Assembly: GCA_023091665.1 (NCBI GenBank)
Contig: JALJCQ010000014.1
Location: 1,426,001 to 1,490,000, forward strand
Source: Pythium myriotylum
Taxonomy: Eukaryota; Oomycota; Peronosporomycetes; Pythiales; Pythiaceae
Length of the DNA stretch: 64,000 nucleotides
Direction: 5' to 3'
Shown: one piece after another, positions 45,422 to 55,828 of the stretch
Numbering within the stretch: the stretch's first letter is position 1
How the letters are laid out: every line of letters starts with the position of its first letter
Notes under the pieces: model-generated
What the model saw: only the letters and a program-made list of their open reading frames with translations
What the model was told of the DNA's origin: nothing
The model's database searches: none
Translations under genes and position numbers: made by a program

Positions 45422-48400
45422 AGCGGTCGAGGCGGACGCGGCCGAGGTCTCGTGGGAGAACATCAGTCTTTTGACGGTGAACACCAACGGGATCAAGAAG
45501 AACGGCCACCTGTTGATCGAGAACCAGCTCATCAAGAACAGTCTCTCGTGCGTCCAAGAGACCAAGCTGCGCGACTCGCATCATCGTGCAACGCTCCAAT
45601 TTCACCATGACACCAGATTTCAACACCGCCTCTTCGTCAGCGACACCAACGCGCACAGTCCAGTTGCCGTTGCTGCACGATCGGGTGGCGTCATGACAGT
45701 GCTCCGCTCCGACTTTCCCGGCTTTCAGTCTGCTTGTGAGCAGTCTTCGTTGACTATTCAAGGCCGCTACTTGGTCGTCCGGGTCGTCGCGAACGGTGCT
45801 CCGATCTACATCCACAACGTGTACGCGCCAGTCGATAACTTCGAGAAGAAGGGGTTCTTCGAAGCGCTACCGTACGAAGTGTTCGAAGACAATGCGACTC
45901 ACCTGGTGCTCGGTGACCTCAACACGCCACTTGACCCCCTCGTCGATGCGTCGGATCCAAGGGCGACAGGAACGACCGGCGGTAACGCGTGTGTGGCGTG
46001 GTTGGCCCAACTCGGTGTCGTGGATGCCTGGCGAATCCACCATCCCGACGAACGCGTCTACACTGGTCCACAGCCTCGACACAACCGTCTCGACTACATC
46101 CTCATGTCGGAGGACTTCTGCACCGCGCTATACGGTGACTCCTCGTACTTTGAGCCCAAGGGTGCCGGCGACCATCTCGCACATCAAGTTGTGTTGCGCG
46201 CGATGAGCCAGCCTCAAGGCCACGGGTACTGGCGTTTCCAGTCGGCGATGCTCGACTTCCCCGATATCGTTGAAGCTATCCAAGGCGAAGCGACGACTGT
46301 GCTTGCTGCGTTACGGCGCTCCTCCAACCCGGGCAAGGTGTGGCACAAGTGGAAGAAGGACATGCGTCGTCAGCTTCAAGCTCTGCAGCGCAAGCTGAAG
46401 CGTCAAGGTGAGACCGCCATCACCGAAGCTCGTCAGGCACTTGCCCACGCGGCTGCGGCATACCGGTCGGAGCGAAGCGATCGCGCGCAGACGGTGTTCC
46501 AGACCGCACTGACGGCATACCAAGACAGCATCAACTCGGCGCGGCTTTACAACCAGGACTCGGCTTTCGACTTCCAGGCTCAACACGCGGAGATGTCATC
46601 CAAGTACTTCTTTCGACCGCTGGACGGATCCTTGCGGAGAGTCAGCATCGAGGAAGTGCGGCTTCGAGATGGCTCTGCCTCCAGCAACCCCGCGGATATC
46701 GCGGCTGTCTTCGGTCAGCACTGGGGCGGTATCATGGGCGATGTTGAGCGCGGTGGTGTTGTCGTCCAAGAGCCTGAGCAGAGCCAGATTGACCGGATGC
46801 TCGACACGATCGACCGCCGACTGTCTGAAGACGAGCAAAATATCCTCAACGCTCCGATCACAGCGGCGGACCTTGCTAGTGCAATCAAGAAGATGCGGGC
46901 ATCGTCTTCACCCGGGATGGATGGGCTTCCAGCTTCGTTCTACCAAGTGGCTCCTGACGTCTTCGGTGAATGCCTCGAGATCGTGTTCAACTACCAGCTT
47001 CAGCGAGGAGAGCTCCTTCGGTGTCAGCGCCAGTCTGCGATCAGTCTGCTGCACAAGAAGGGATCCCGAGCTGACCCAGGCAACTATCGCCCAATTGCTT
47101 TGATGGGTGTCGACGTGAAGGCACTGTCAAAGGTTCTCGCTTTCCGACTGCAGTTGTTCCTGACCAAGCTTGTGCACCAAGACCAGAAGGCTTTCGTGCG
47201 TGGTCGCTCTCTGCATCACCACGTTCGTTTCGTGAGTGACCTGCAAGACCTCGTCACCGCGCGCGACGAGGAAGCCTACGCCATGTTCCTCGACTTTGAG
47301 AAGGCGTACGACCGCGTCAACTGGAACTACATGTTTCAGGTGCTCGATCGGATGGGATGTGGCGGGGCGTTCTCGGGGTGGGTGAAGCTCCTGTACACTC
47401 GACCACACGCGCATCTCATGATCAACGGATTCGTGCAAGACCCGCTCTGCCCAACGCGCGGAGTCAAGCAAGGTGATCCGCTGTCGGCGCTGCTGTTCTT
47501 GCTTGTTATCGAGCCACTCGGTAACCTGCTCCGCCAGCACGAAGAACATGGGATCTGCTTGACAGCGGATGCCACCGTCGCGAGTATTTTCTTCGCCGAC
47601 GACTCGACGTTACTGTCGGGCTCTATCGCTGGTGTCGAGGCGCAACTTGGGTTGGTCGAAGAATACTGTCAAGGCTCCGGCGCCAAGCTCAACGTGAACA
47701 AGTGTGTGCTGATGTCGCTGCATCGAACGCGGCGATGCCCGGGCATACCAGGTGTGCAGGTTCTCGATGAAGACTCCACGGTCAAGTTCCTCGGTCTCCT
47801 GTTCGGTCAACGACGCACAACGGAATTGATTGTTGAAGACCTCGATCGACGCTTCTTTGACGGGTTCAAGCAGTGGTTTCGGCGCGCACGGACGCTCCAA
47901 GGCAGGCTCCTCGTCGCCCAGACCATGGTGCTCTCACGTCTGTGGCACTACACTGCTCACGTTGTTGTGCCGCCAGGACGAGTGAAGAAGTGGCAAGCCG
48001 CGCTACACCGGTTCGTCTTGAGTCGGCGCTACGAACGCGACGCTCGGCATGTCCAGTTGATCTCGAACGAATTTGTCAACCTGCCGCGCGAGTCTGGGGG
48101 TCTGCAGGTACCGAGTCTCGACGGTGTGCTCAAGCGACAGTCACTGCAGCTCCTGCTTCAGTTCACGGCAGCTTCGGCATCGACGACCGGCAACTGGACG
48201 GTAGCAGGAGTCGAGCTGCTGCGGATCAGTCTTCCGCGGTGGGGCCCGCAGAGGCCACTCGACTTTCTCTACGTCAGTCCGTGGCGGCATCGAGGCTCGA
48301 TCGAGTGGGACCAGCTCTCTTCGTGGTGGCGTGCGGCCTGGAAGACTTGGTACGCTATCAAGTGGCCGGTGTCGTGGCTCGACCTCCCTCCAGAAGACCG

Positions 48401-49559
48401 TCTTGCGTTTGCACTCGACCAACCGATCTGGTTCCATGGCGACAAGAACTTCCAGTTCCTCCCAACCAGCCGTTCCGACACAACGCCGTCCCAGCATCGT
48501 TCTCTCAGCATGATTGCAGAGCCGCAACGAAGCTTCCGTCGGCAAGTTGCCCGTGTCTTTCAGTTGCGATCTCTTCGTGACTTCGCTGGTGAAGGCGACA
48601 AGTGGCCGAGCGCGATCGAGTTTGCTGAGCGACATGTCGACTACACCCAAGTCTCCATCACCCCGTATCGACAGTACACGTGGCTGCTCAAGCTTCACGA
48701 GGAAGCCACGCAAGTTTTCGGGCGTCTCTGCACAATGTGCTCTGTCCCAGTCGATGGAGTGCTACCGACGGCGCCTGAGCACCAACATCCGCGAGTCGGT
48801 GTGAAGATCAACGACCGTGTGTGCTGGGTGCCGCGCATTCCACGATCCCAACTGCTCCGCCTGGTGTGGCAAGCTCCAGAGCCGACGAGAACGCATCCGC
48901 TGTTCTTCCACGACCCTCGAGCGCCTACAGACGTGGTCCTCCGATTCAACAAGCTACGCAAGCGGCTTCGTGTGTTGCTTCTCCCGATATACGAAGACCT
49001 CCAGTTCCGCTTGGCGTACGGCTTGTTACCGACTCGCTCACGCTTCTCGTTCATGACGGTGGCAAATCCCGGCATCGTGTACTGTGTTCGACCAGGCTGC
49101 AACTCAGTGGAGACGGCGCGTCATTTGTTCTTCGAGTGTGTGCTGCCGACTGTGATATGGCGCGACATCTTCCGTGATATGTCGGTGTTCTTCACATCTC
49201 GACCCTCCTGGACCGACATTGTCTTCGGTAAAGCCATCCGCGTTGCTCCCGTGTGGAAGGACCACACAGAAGAAATCCAAGACCTGTGGCAAGTCATCCG
49301 TGCTGTGGTGCTTCACCTGTTGTGGACTGAACGCAATGGGCGACTGTTCAACGGGCGGTCCCCGATGCCAACAATTGCAGCACTGCGTGTGGTGTATACG
49401 ACTGTGGGTGCTCATGTGCGTGCGTGTCTTCGACGTGTGTACGACGATGCGCAGCGTGCTTCGCTTCAGGTTGTGTTGTCAAGTCTCCAGTCTACGCCTT
49501 CTTTCGGTGCCTTCCTGCAAAACAACATGGGGTTGTTTGCAGTTCGCTTTTTGGCATAA
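45393..49559 (+). CDS. Non-LTR retrotransposon ORF2: APE endonuclease and reverse transcriptase
   Basis: This enzyme nicks the target and reverse-transcribes element RNA there. Residues about 25-270 form an APE-type endonuclease with VNTNG (29), QETK (55-58), NVYAP (142), GDLN (174), LDYI (233) and GDH (259-261, where most relatives have SDH). The reverse transcriptase spans about 485-790, with SSPGMDGLP, FLDFEKAYDRVNW, QGDPLS and catalytic FADD (D736, D737). Near residues 1231-1250 a zinc motif (CVRPGC, then HLFFEC) matches the zf-RVT tail of L1-like elements. No RNase H domain is seen. The frame opens right after TAG at 45390 and has no ATG until residue 101, beyond two endonuclease motifs. 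Translation therefore needs frameshifting, reinitiation or a non-AUG start. Confidence 0.92.
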   Translation: MPDRSASTAKAVEADAAEVSWENISLLTVNTNGIKKNGHLLIENQLIKNSLSCVQETKLRDSHHRATLQFHHDTRFQHRLFVSDTNAHSPVAVAARSGGVMTVLRSDFPGFQSACEQSSLTIQGRYLVVRVVANGAPIYIHNVYAPVDNFEKKGFFEALPYEVFEDNATHLVLGDLNTPLDPLVDASDPRATGTTGGNACVAWLAQLGVVDAWRIHHPDERVYTGPQPRHNRLDYILMSEDFCTALYGDSSYFEPKGAGDHLAHQVVLRAMSQPQGHGYWRFQSAMLDFPDIVEAIQGEATTVLAALRRSSNPGKVWHKWKKDMRRQLQALQRKLKRQGETAITEARQALAHAAAAYRSERSDRAQTVFQTALTAYQDSINSARLYNQDSAFDFQAQHAEMSSKYFFRPLDGSLRRVSIEEVRLRDGSASSNPADIAAVFGQHWGGIMGDVERGGVVVQEPEQSQIDRMLDTIDRRLSEDEQNILNAPITAADLASAIKKMRASSSPGMDGLPASFYQVAPDVFGECLEIVFNYQLQRGELLRCQRQSAISLLHKKGSRADPGNYRPIALMGVDVKALSKVLAFRLQLFLTKLVHQDQKAFVRGRSLHHHVRFVSDLQDLVTARDEEAYAMFLDFEKAYDRVNWNYMFQVLDRMGCGGAFSGWVKLLYTRPHAHLMINGFVQDPLCPTRGVKQGDPLSALLFLLVIEPLGNLLRQHEEHGICLTADATVASIFFADDSTLLSGSIAGVEAQLGLVEEYCQGSGAKLNVNKCVLMSLHRTRRCPGIPGVQVLDEDSTVKFLGLLFGQRRTTELIVEDLDRRFFDGFKQWFRRARTLQGRLLVAQTMVLSRLWHYTAHVVVPPGRVKKWQAALHRFVLSRRYERDARHVQLISNEFVNLPRESGGLQVPSLDGVLKRQSLQLLLQFTAASASTTGNWTVAGVELLRISLPRWGPQRPLDFLYVSPWRHRGSIEWDQLSSWWRAAWKTWYAIKWPVSWLDLPPEDRLAFALDQPIWFHGDKNFQFLPTSRSDTTPSQHRSLSMIAEPQRSFRRQVARVFQLRSLRDFAGEGDKWPSAIEFAERHVDYTQVSITPYRQYTWLLKLHEEATQVFGRLCTMCSVPVDGVLPTAPEHQHPRVGVKINDRVCWVPRIPRSQLLRLVWQAPEPTRTHPLFFHDPRAPTDVVLRFNKLRKRLRVLLLPIYEDLQFRLAYGLLPTRSRFSFMTVANPGIVYCVRPGCNSVETARHLFFECVLPTVIWRDIFRDMSVFFTSRPSWTDIVFGKAIRVAPVWKDHTEEIQDLWQVIRAVVLHLLWTERNGRLFNGRSPMPTIAALRVVYTTVGAHVRACLRRVYDDAQRASLQVVLSSLQSTPSFGAFLQNNMGLFAVRFLA

Positions 49560-49691
49560 AAGCGATTTCCTGCCGTTTCTTCTTCTTCAGTGCGGGTGCT
49601 TGCTTTCAATACTGGCTCGAAACCAACCTCGTTTTGGAATCAGAGCGTACCCTCGCGGCCGAAGTCAAGCGAAACCACTAGCACAAGAAAC

Positions 49692-49769
49692 CTCCCCGAG
49701 GTGGGGATCGAACCCGCGCGACCGACAACATCGGGGTCCACGCTCATAACCATTTGAGCTAACCGCAGT
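49692..49769 (-). pseudogene. tRNA-like relic in the LINE 3' UTR, antisense
   Basis: On the minus strand a D-arm-like segment (TTAGCTCAAATGGTTATGAG) is followed by a stem-loop (CCG..CGG) with GTT in its loop, and a T-arm-like GGGTTCGATCCCC. The acceptor ends do not pair and the T stem has a mismatch, so it is not a functional tRNA. The likely source tRNA is unclear; tRNA-Asn is one possibility. It is antisense to the LINE, as the target tRNA is. Confidence 0.5.
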
Positions 49770-49933
49770 TATCCAACCGATGTGCTAAAACAAGTACCTA
49801 GACCAGTCAAGACCAACGGAAGTCAACCAACAACTCAACAATTGAAGCTCCCAGCCTCGTCACATACTAGTCAAGTGTATAATATTCATCGACGAGGTAG
49901 ATTAGAGTAGTCATAGTCGCATTAATTTTAGTT

Positions 49934-49950
49934 AATACAGACGCCTTGAA
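49934..49950 (+). promoter_or_regulatory. LINE 3' tail shared with the small element
   Basis: The 17 nt aatacagacgccttgaa directly before the target duplication recur at the end of four small elements (55812, 57863, 59945, 63268). It is probably the RNA end recognised by the LINE reverse transcriptase. Confidence 0.75.
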
Positions 49951-49967
49951 ACTGAGCTACCCGCGCG
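49951..49967. repeat. Right target-site duplication of the LINE, with tRNA-Cys 5' fragment
   Basis: A second copy of actgagctacccgcgcg. It holds only tRNA nt 1-16, so it is a dead tRNA stub with half an A box, and the array sequence continues from it without a gap. Confidence 0.93.
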
Positions 49968-51165
49968 TCGAAACCAGACTCCTACGCTCACTCAACAAAC
50001 CCCGCTTTGACAATACACTTGGACAACTTTCACATTACACCAACAACAACACAATACACACATCATCGCCTCCACGCGAACAACTAACCAACAAACCGCC
50101 ACAACCAGATACACACACGCCACCACACGCCGCACCGGCGCACACGGATCCCAACAACCCAGCACAACGCTCCCCACACTACACCCCCACCGCATGCCAT
50201 TGCTTTACCCTCTACGCACACATTACCCAGACCCCAGACCCCAGATCCATCTGACCATCCATCCCTACGTGGTGATACACAGCTCCTTCCGAATGCGTGT
50301 GACCCCGCACTGCTGTCAAACACCCGACCCAAATGCCATCCATCCATCCGACGCCGTCCACGACTCGATTGGCCTATACGTCTGCCTACCGATCATGCTT
50401 GTCAGCCCGTTATCTCGTCGTACTATCATTCTCTCACGCATGATGAGTGCTATCCTCACATCAACGAAACCAAAAGCCAAACTGAACTCGGAACCGCGAC
50501 CGCGACCGCGACCGCGACCGAAACCGATACCGAAACCGCGACCGAAACCGAAACGAGCATCCCGCTTGCCTTCCGGTTGATGCCACCCCACACAGGTGGG
50601 CTGATCCGTCCTTCATCCTTCGCCTCGTGTCGTCTGTGCGAGCTGAGCGAAGGTGTCTATTGTCCACACAGGATCTCGACTCAACTGCGCGTATGTGTTG
50701 GCACGACAGACTCGAACGACTACACCAACCTGAACGTGGTCGATGGACTCGTAGTTGGGACCCACCCACTCACCCACCCACGCTGGGTCCGCGGTGAGGG
50801 GCTAGAACCAACGAGTGCGAGTGGATTGAAGCCACATGCGTGGGAACAAGTGCGGGGGTTGGTGCCGACTCCTGGTTCACCTTGTCAGCTGAACGCACAC
50901 GCTGGTTAGATGGTGACATGCTCATCAAATGGAGCCAACATGCGGGCAGCGGTGGAGTGTGGAAAGAAAGACAAGCAAGCACGACGAAGAGCGAGCATTG
51001 TCGAGGATAGGATGAGGGTGACGGGAAGGAGGTGATAGATAATGTGCTGGTGTGTGTGTTTGTGTTTGATTGTGTGGTGATTAGTTGTGTTGTTTTATTG
51101 TTTTGGTTGTTGTAGTATGCGGTGTGTTTGTGTATGTGAGTGGAGTCGGGCGTGGATCAAAAAGA

Positions 51166-51237
51166 AGCGCGAGACCGGGTTCGAACCAGTGACCCTTCGA
51201 GCTGCAATCGAAAGCTCTACCACTGAGCTACCCGCGC
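51166..51237 (-). tRNA. tRNA-Cys(GCA), copy 23
   Basis: Same mature sequence. First complete copy right of the LINE. Confidence 0.95.
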
Positions 51238-52443
51238 GTCGAAACCAGACTCCTACGCTCACTCAACAAACCCCGCTTTGACAATACACTTGGACAACTT
51301 TCACATTACACCAACAACAACACAATACACACATCATCGCCTCCACGCGAACAACTAACCAACAAACCGCCACAACCAGATACACACACGCCACCACACG
51401 CCGCACCGGCGCACACGGATCCCAACAACCCAGCACAACGCTCCCCACACTACACCCCCACCGCATGCCATTGCTTTACCCTCTACGCACACATTACCCA
51501 GACCCCAGACCCCAGACCCCAGATCCATCTGACCATCCATCCCTACGTGGTGATACACAGCTCCTTCCGAATGCGTGTGACCCCGCACTGCTGTCAAACA
51601 CCCGACCCAAATGCCATCCATCCATCCGACGCCGTCCACGACTCGATTGGCCTATACGTCTGCCTACCGATCATGCTTGTCAGCCCGTTATCTCGTCGTA
51701 CTATCATTCTCTCACGCATGATGAGTGCTATCCTCACATCAACGAAACCAAAAGCCAAACTGAACTCGGAACCGCGACCGCGACCGCGACCGCGACCGAA
51801 ACCGATACCGAAACCGCGACCGAAACCGAAACGAGCATCCCGCTTGCCTTCCGGTTGATGCCACCCCACACAGGTGGGCTGATCCGTCCTTCATCCTTCG
51901 CCTCGTGTCGTCTGTGCGAGCTGAGCGAAGGTGTCTATTGTCCACACAGGATCTCGACTCAACTGCGCGTATGTGTTGGCACGACAGACTCGAACGACTA
52001 CACCAACCTGAACGTGGTCGATGGACTCGTAGTTGGGACCCACCCACTCACCCACCCACGCTGGGTCCGCGGTGAGGGGCTAGAACCAACGAGTGCGAGT
52101 GGATTGAAGCCACATGCGTGGGAACAAGTGCGGGGGTTGGTGCCGACTCCTGGTTCACCTTGTCAGCTGAACGCACACGCTGGTTAGATGGTGACATGCT
52201 CATCAAATGGAGCCAACATGCGGGCAGCGGTGGAGTGTGGAAAGAAAGACAAGCAAGCACGACGAAGAGCGAGCATTGTCGAGGATAGGATGAGGGTGAC
52301 GGGAAGGAGGTGATAGATAATGTGCTGGTGTGTGTGTTTGTGTTTGATTGTGTGGTGATTAGTTGTGTTGTTTTATTGTTTTGGTTGTTGTAGTATGCGG
52401 TGTGTTTGTGTATGTGAGTGGAGTCGGGCGTGGATCAAAAAGA

Positions 52444-52515
52444 AGCGCGAGACCGGGTTCGAACCAGTGACCCTTCGAGCTGCAATCGAAAGCTCTACCA
52501 CTGAGCTACCCGCGC
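52444..52515 (-). tRNA. tRNA-Cys(GCA), copy 24
   Basis: Same mature sequence, 1,278-bp spacing. Confidence 0.95.
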
Positions 52516-53721
52516 GTCGAAACCAGACTCCTACGCTCACTCAACAAACCCCGCTTTGACAATACACTTGGACAACTTTCACATTACACCAACAACAACA
52601 CAATACACACATCATCGCCTCCACGCGAACAACTAACCAACAAACCGCCACAACCAGATACACACACGCCACCACACGCCGCACCGGCGCACACGGATCC
52701 CAACAACCCAACACAACGCTCCCCACACTACACCCCCACCGCATGCCATTGCTTTACCCTCTACGCACACATTACCCAGACCCCAGACCCCAGACCCCAG
52801 ATCCATCTGACCATCCATCCCTACGTGGTGATACACAGCTCCTTCCGAATGCGTGTGACCCCGCACTGCTGTCAAACACCCGACCCAAATGCCATCCATC
52901 CATCCGACGCCGTCCACGACTCGATTGGCCTATACGTCTGCCTACCGATCATGCTTGTCAGCCCGTTATCTCGTCGTACTATCATTCTCTCACGCATGAT
53001 GAGTGCTATCCTCACATCAACGAAACCAAAAGCCAAACTGAACTCGGAACCGCGACCGCGACCGCGACCGCGACCGAAACCGATACCGAAACCGCGACCG
53101 AAACCGAAACGAGCATCCCGCTTGCCTTCCGGTTGATGCCACCCCACACAGGTGGGCTGATCCGTCCTTCATCCTTCGCCTCGTGTCGTCTGTGCGAGCT
53201 GAGCGAAGGTGTCTATTGTCCACACAGGATCTCGACTCAACTGCGCGTATGTGTTGGCACGACAGACTCGAACGACTACACCAACCTGAACGTGGTCGAT
53301 GGACTCGTAGTTGGGACCCACCCACTCACCCACCCACGCTGGGTCCGCGGTGAGGGGCTAGAACCAACGAGTGCGAGTGGATTGAAGCCACATGCGTGGG
53401 AACAAGTGCGGGGGTTGGTGCCGACTCCTGGTTCACCTTGTCAGCTGAACGCACACGCTGGTTAGATGGTGACATGCTCATCAAATGGAGCCAACATGCG
53501 GGCAGCGGTGGAGTGTGGAAAGAAAGACAAGCAAGCACGACGAAGAGCGAGCATTGTCGAGGATAGGATGAGGGTGACGGGAAGGAGGTGATAGATAATG
53601 TGCTGGTGTGTGTGTTTGTGTTTGATTGTGTGGTGATTAGTTGTGTTGTTTTATTGTTTTGGTTGTTGTAGTATGCGGTGTGTTTGTGTATGTGAGTGGA
53701 GTCGGGCGTGGATCAAAAAGA

Positions 53722-53793
53722 AGCGCGAGACCGGGTTCGAACCAGTGACCCTTCGAGCTGCAATCGAAAGCTCTACCACTGAGCTACCCGCGC
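53722..53793 (-). tRNA. tRNA-Cys(GCA), copy 25
   Basis: Same mature sequence, 1,278-bp spacing. Confidence 0.95.
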
Positions 53794-54992
53794 GTCGAAA
53801 CCAGACTCCTACGCTCACTCAACAAACCCCGCTTTGACAATACACTTGGACAACTTTCACATTACACCAACAACAACACAATACACACATCATCGCCTCC
53901 ACGCGAACAACTAACCAACAAACCGCCACAACCAGATACACACACGCCACCACACGCCGCACCGGCGCACACGGATCCCAACAACCCAGCACAACGCTCC
54001 CCACACTACACCCCCACCGCATGCCATTGCTTTACCCTCTACGCACACATTACCCAGACCCCAGACCCCAGATCCATCTGACCATCCATCCCTACGTGGT
54101 GATACACAGCTCCTTCCGAATGCGTGTGACCCCGCACTGCTGTCAAACACCCGACCCAAATGCCATCCATCCATCCGACGCCGTCCACGACTCGATTGGC
54201 CTATACGTCTGCCTACCGATCATGCTTGTCAGCCCGTTATCTCGTCGTACTATCATTCTCTCACGCATGATGAGTGCTATCCTCACATCAACGAAACCAA
54301 AAGCCAAACTGAACTCGGAACCGCGACCGCGACCGCGACCGCGACCGAAACCGATACCGAAACCGCGACCGAAACCGAAACGAGCATCCCGCTTGCCTTC
54401 CGGTTGATGCCACCCCACACAGGTGGGCTGATCCGTCCTTCATCCTTCGCCTCGTGTCGTCTGTGCGAGCTGAGCGAAGGTGTCTATTGTCCACACAGGA
54501 TCTCGACTCAACTGCGCGTATGTGTTGGCACGACAGACTCGAACGACTACACCAACCTGAACGTGGTCGATGGACTCGTAGTTGGGACCCACCCACTCAC
54601 CCACCCACGCTGGGTCCGCGGTGAGGGGCTAGAACCAACGAGTGCGAGTGGATTGAAGCCACATGCGTGGGAACAAGTGCGGGGGTTGGTGCCGACTCCT
54701 GGTTCACCTTGTCAGCTGAACGCACACGCTGGTTAGATGGTGACATGCTCATCAAATGGAGCCAACATGCGGGCAGCGGTGGAGTGTGGAAAGAAAGACA
54801 AGCAAGCACGACGAAGAGCGAGCATTGTCGAGGATAGGATGAGGGTGACGGGAAGGAGGTGATAGATAATGTGCTGGTGTGTGTGTTTGTGTTTGATTGT
54901 GTGGTGATTAGTTGTGTTGTTTTATTGTTTTGGTTGTTGTAGTATGCGGTGTGTTTGTGTATGTGAGTGGAGTCGGGCGTGGATCAAAAAGA

Positions 54993-55064
54993 AGCGCGAG
55001 ACCGGGTTCGAACCAGTGACCCTTCGAGCTGCAATCGAAAGCTCTACCACTGAGCTACCCGCGC
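54993..55064 (-). tRNA. tRNA-Cys(GCA), copy 26, beside small element 1
   Basis: Complete gene. Its 5' flank is replaced by a small element from 55066. Confidence 0.95.
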
Positions 55065-55065
55065 G

Positions 55066-55828
55066 TCACTTCGCAATTTGCTCGCTACCCCTCAAGTGAC
55101 CAAGTCCAGAAGTGTCCAGTCCAAGCACCCAGCCCAGCTGCCAGCCCATCACCCCCGACCCTCTCCACACCCAGTCGCCATGACCAAGGGTGCTGCGAGA
55201 GCCAAGACCAAGCGCAAGAAGCTTGGCATCGGGACGCTGCCGCCACCGCGCCGACCAGTCGGCATCCCATGCGTGCTTCCTTCGGCTTCATCGGGAGAGC
55301 CGACATTCACCACATGGAGAGCGCGCGCCAGAGCTCGGCCACCCGGTCGACTCTAATATCAACCCACCGCTGATCAACCCACGCCGTGACCAACACTCAC
55401 GGCACCCAGCCACCAACCTTCACTCACGAGACCGTTGGGTAACCAACACTCACCGACACCAACCTCAACCCAACCAGCACTCACCGACACCAACCTCAAC
55501 CCAACCAGCATTCAAGCAACCCAGCATCAACCCAACCGGCATTCAGCCAACCCAGCTTCAACCCAACCAACACTCAAGCAACCCAGCATCAACATACCAG
55601 CAAACCAGCAAATGAAGGTCAAGTTAACCCAGTACCCAGCTTCAACGACAACAGAACAATCACCTCAACAACCCAACGAACCATGACGCAAGGATTCATC
55701 CTCTCAGCACAAACCGACCAGCCAACCACGAGACTCAACCGAACCTTAGCAACATAAAACCCGCACGGGATTAGCGAGTAGTTAGAAGTCAGTCGTAAAT
55801 GCTAGTGCAGCAATACAGACGCCTTGAA
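55066..55828 (+). mobile_element. Non-autonomous tRNA-Cys-targeted retroelement, copy 1 (763 bp)
   Basis: It is inserted at the same point and in the same orientation as the LINE, with actgagctacccgcgcg at 55049-55065 and 55829-55845. It begins (T)CACTTCGC and ends with the LINE tail aatacagacgccttgaa. A 58-codon basic ORF lies at 55180-55356. The rest is C/A-rich with imperfect tandem repeats of about 31 bp. No reverse transcriptase is encoded and no internal A/B-box promoter is visible, so it is not a tRNA-derived SINE. It is best read as a SINE-like or deleted-LINE partner moved by the LINE proteins. The exact left edge is uncertain by 2 bp. Confidence 0.85.
55180..55356 (+). CDS. Short basic ORF in the small element (58 codons)
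   Basis: ATG in the favourable context GTCGCCATGACC. The product is very basic at the N-terminus (MTKGAARAKTKRKK), then Pro-rich, with an Arg-rich end. The same protein is encoded in the other copies at 57231-57407, 59282-59458, 62636-62812 and 63415-63591. The copies are young, so conservation proves little. No family recognised; it could be a decayed ORF1 start or a chance ORF. Confidence 0.3.
   Translation: MTKGAARAKTKRKKLGIGTLPPPRRPVGIPCVLPSASSGEPTFTTWRARARARPPGRL

Larger units (their letters stand above)
42609..49950 (+). mobile_element. Full-length tRNA-Cys-targeted non-LTR retrotransposon (7,342 bp)
   Basis: The element lies antisense to the tRNA. It has a 95-bp 5' UTR, ORF1 (42704-45421), ORF2 with endonuclease and reverse transcriptase (45393-49559), and a 3' UTR of about 390 bp. 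The 3' end is not poly(A) but the fixed tail aatacagacgccttgaa. It is flanked by a perfect 17-bp target duplication. Removing the element and one duplication restores a normal array unit. Domain order (APE endonuclease, RT, C-terminal zinc motif, no RNase H seen) places it near the L1/Tx1 group. Both ORFs are uninterrupted, so it may be active. Geometry implies first-strand priming from tRNA-sense nt 16, within the D loop. Confidence 0.92.
49951..55065. repeat. Tandem array block B: four tRNA-Cys units right of the LINE
   Basis: The array resumes in phase after the LINE. These units share a hexamer tract with four ACCGCG-type repeats, where block A has at most three. Several also have AGCACAACG in place of AACACAACG (about 50161, 51431, 53989). 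Confidence 0.95.

Noticed and set aside
49174..49749. 191-codon ORF at the end of the LINE
   Set aside because: Overlaps ORF2 in another frame and reads antisense through the tRNA-like relic.
55190..55615. 141- and 175-codon ORFs in the small elements
   Set aside because: They continue into low-complexity C/A-rich tandem repeats and change length with repeat number. Only the 58-codon ORF has a good start context.
55066..55828. Small element as a tRNA-derived SINE
   Set aside because: No A-box/B-box pair or tRNA-like head is visible at its 5' end.
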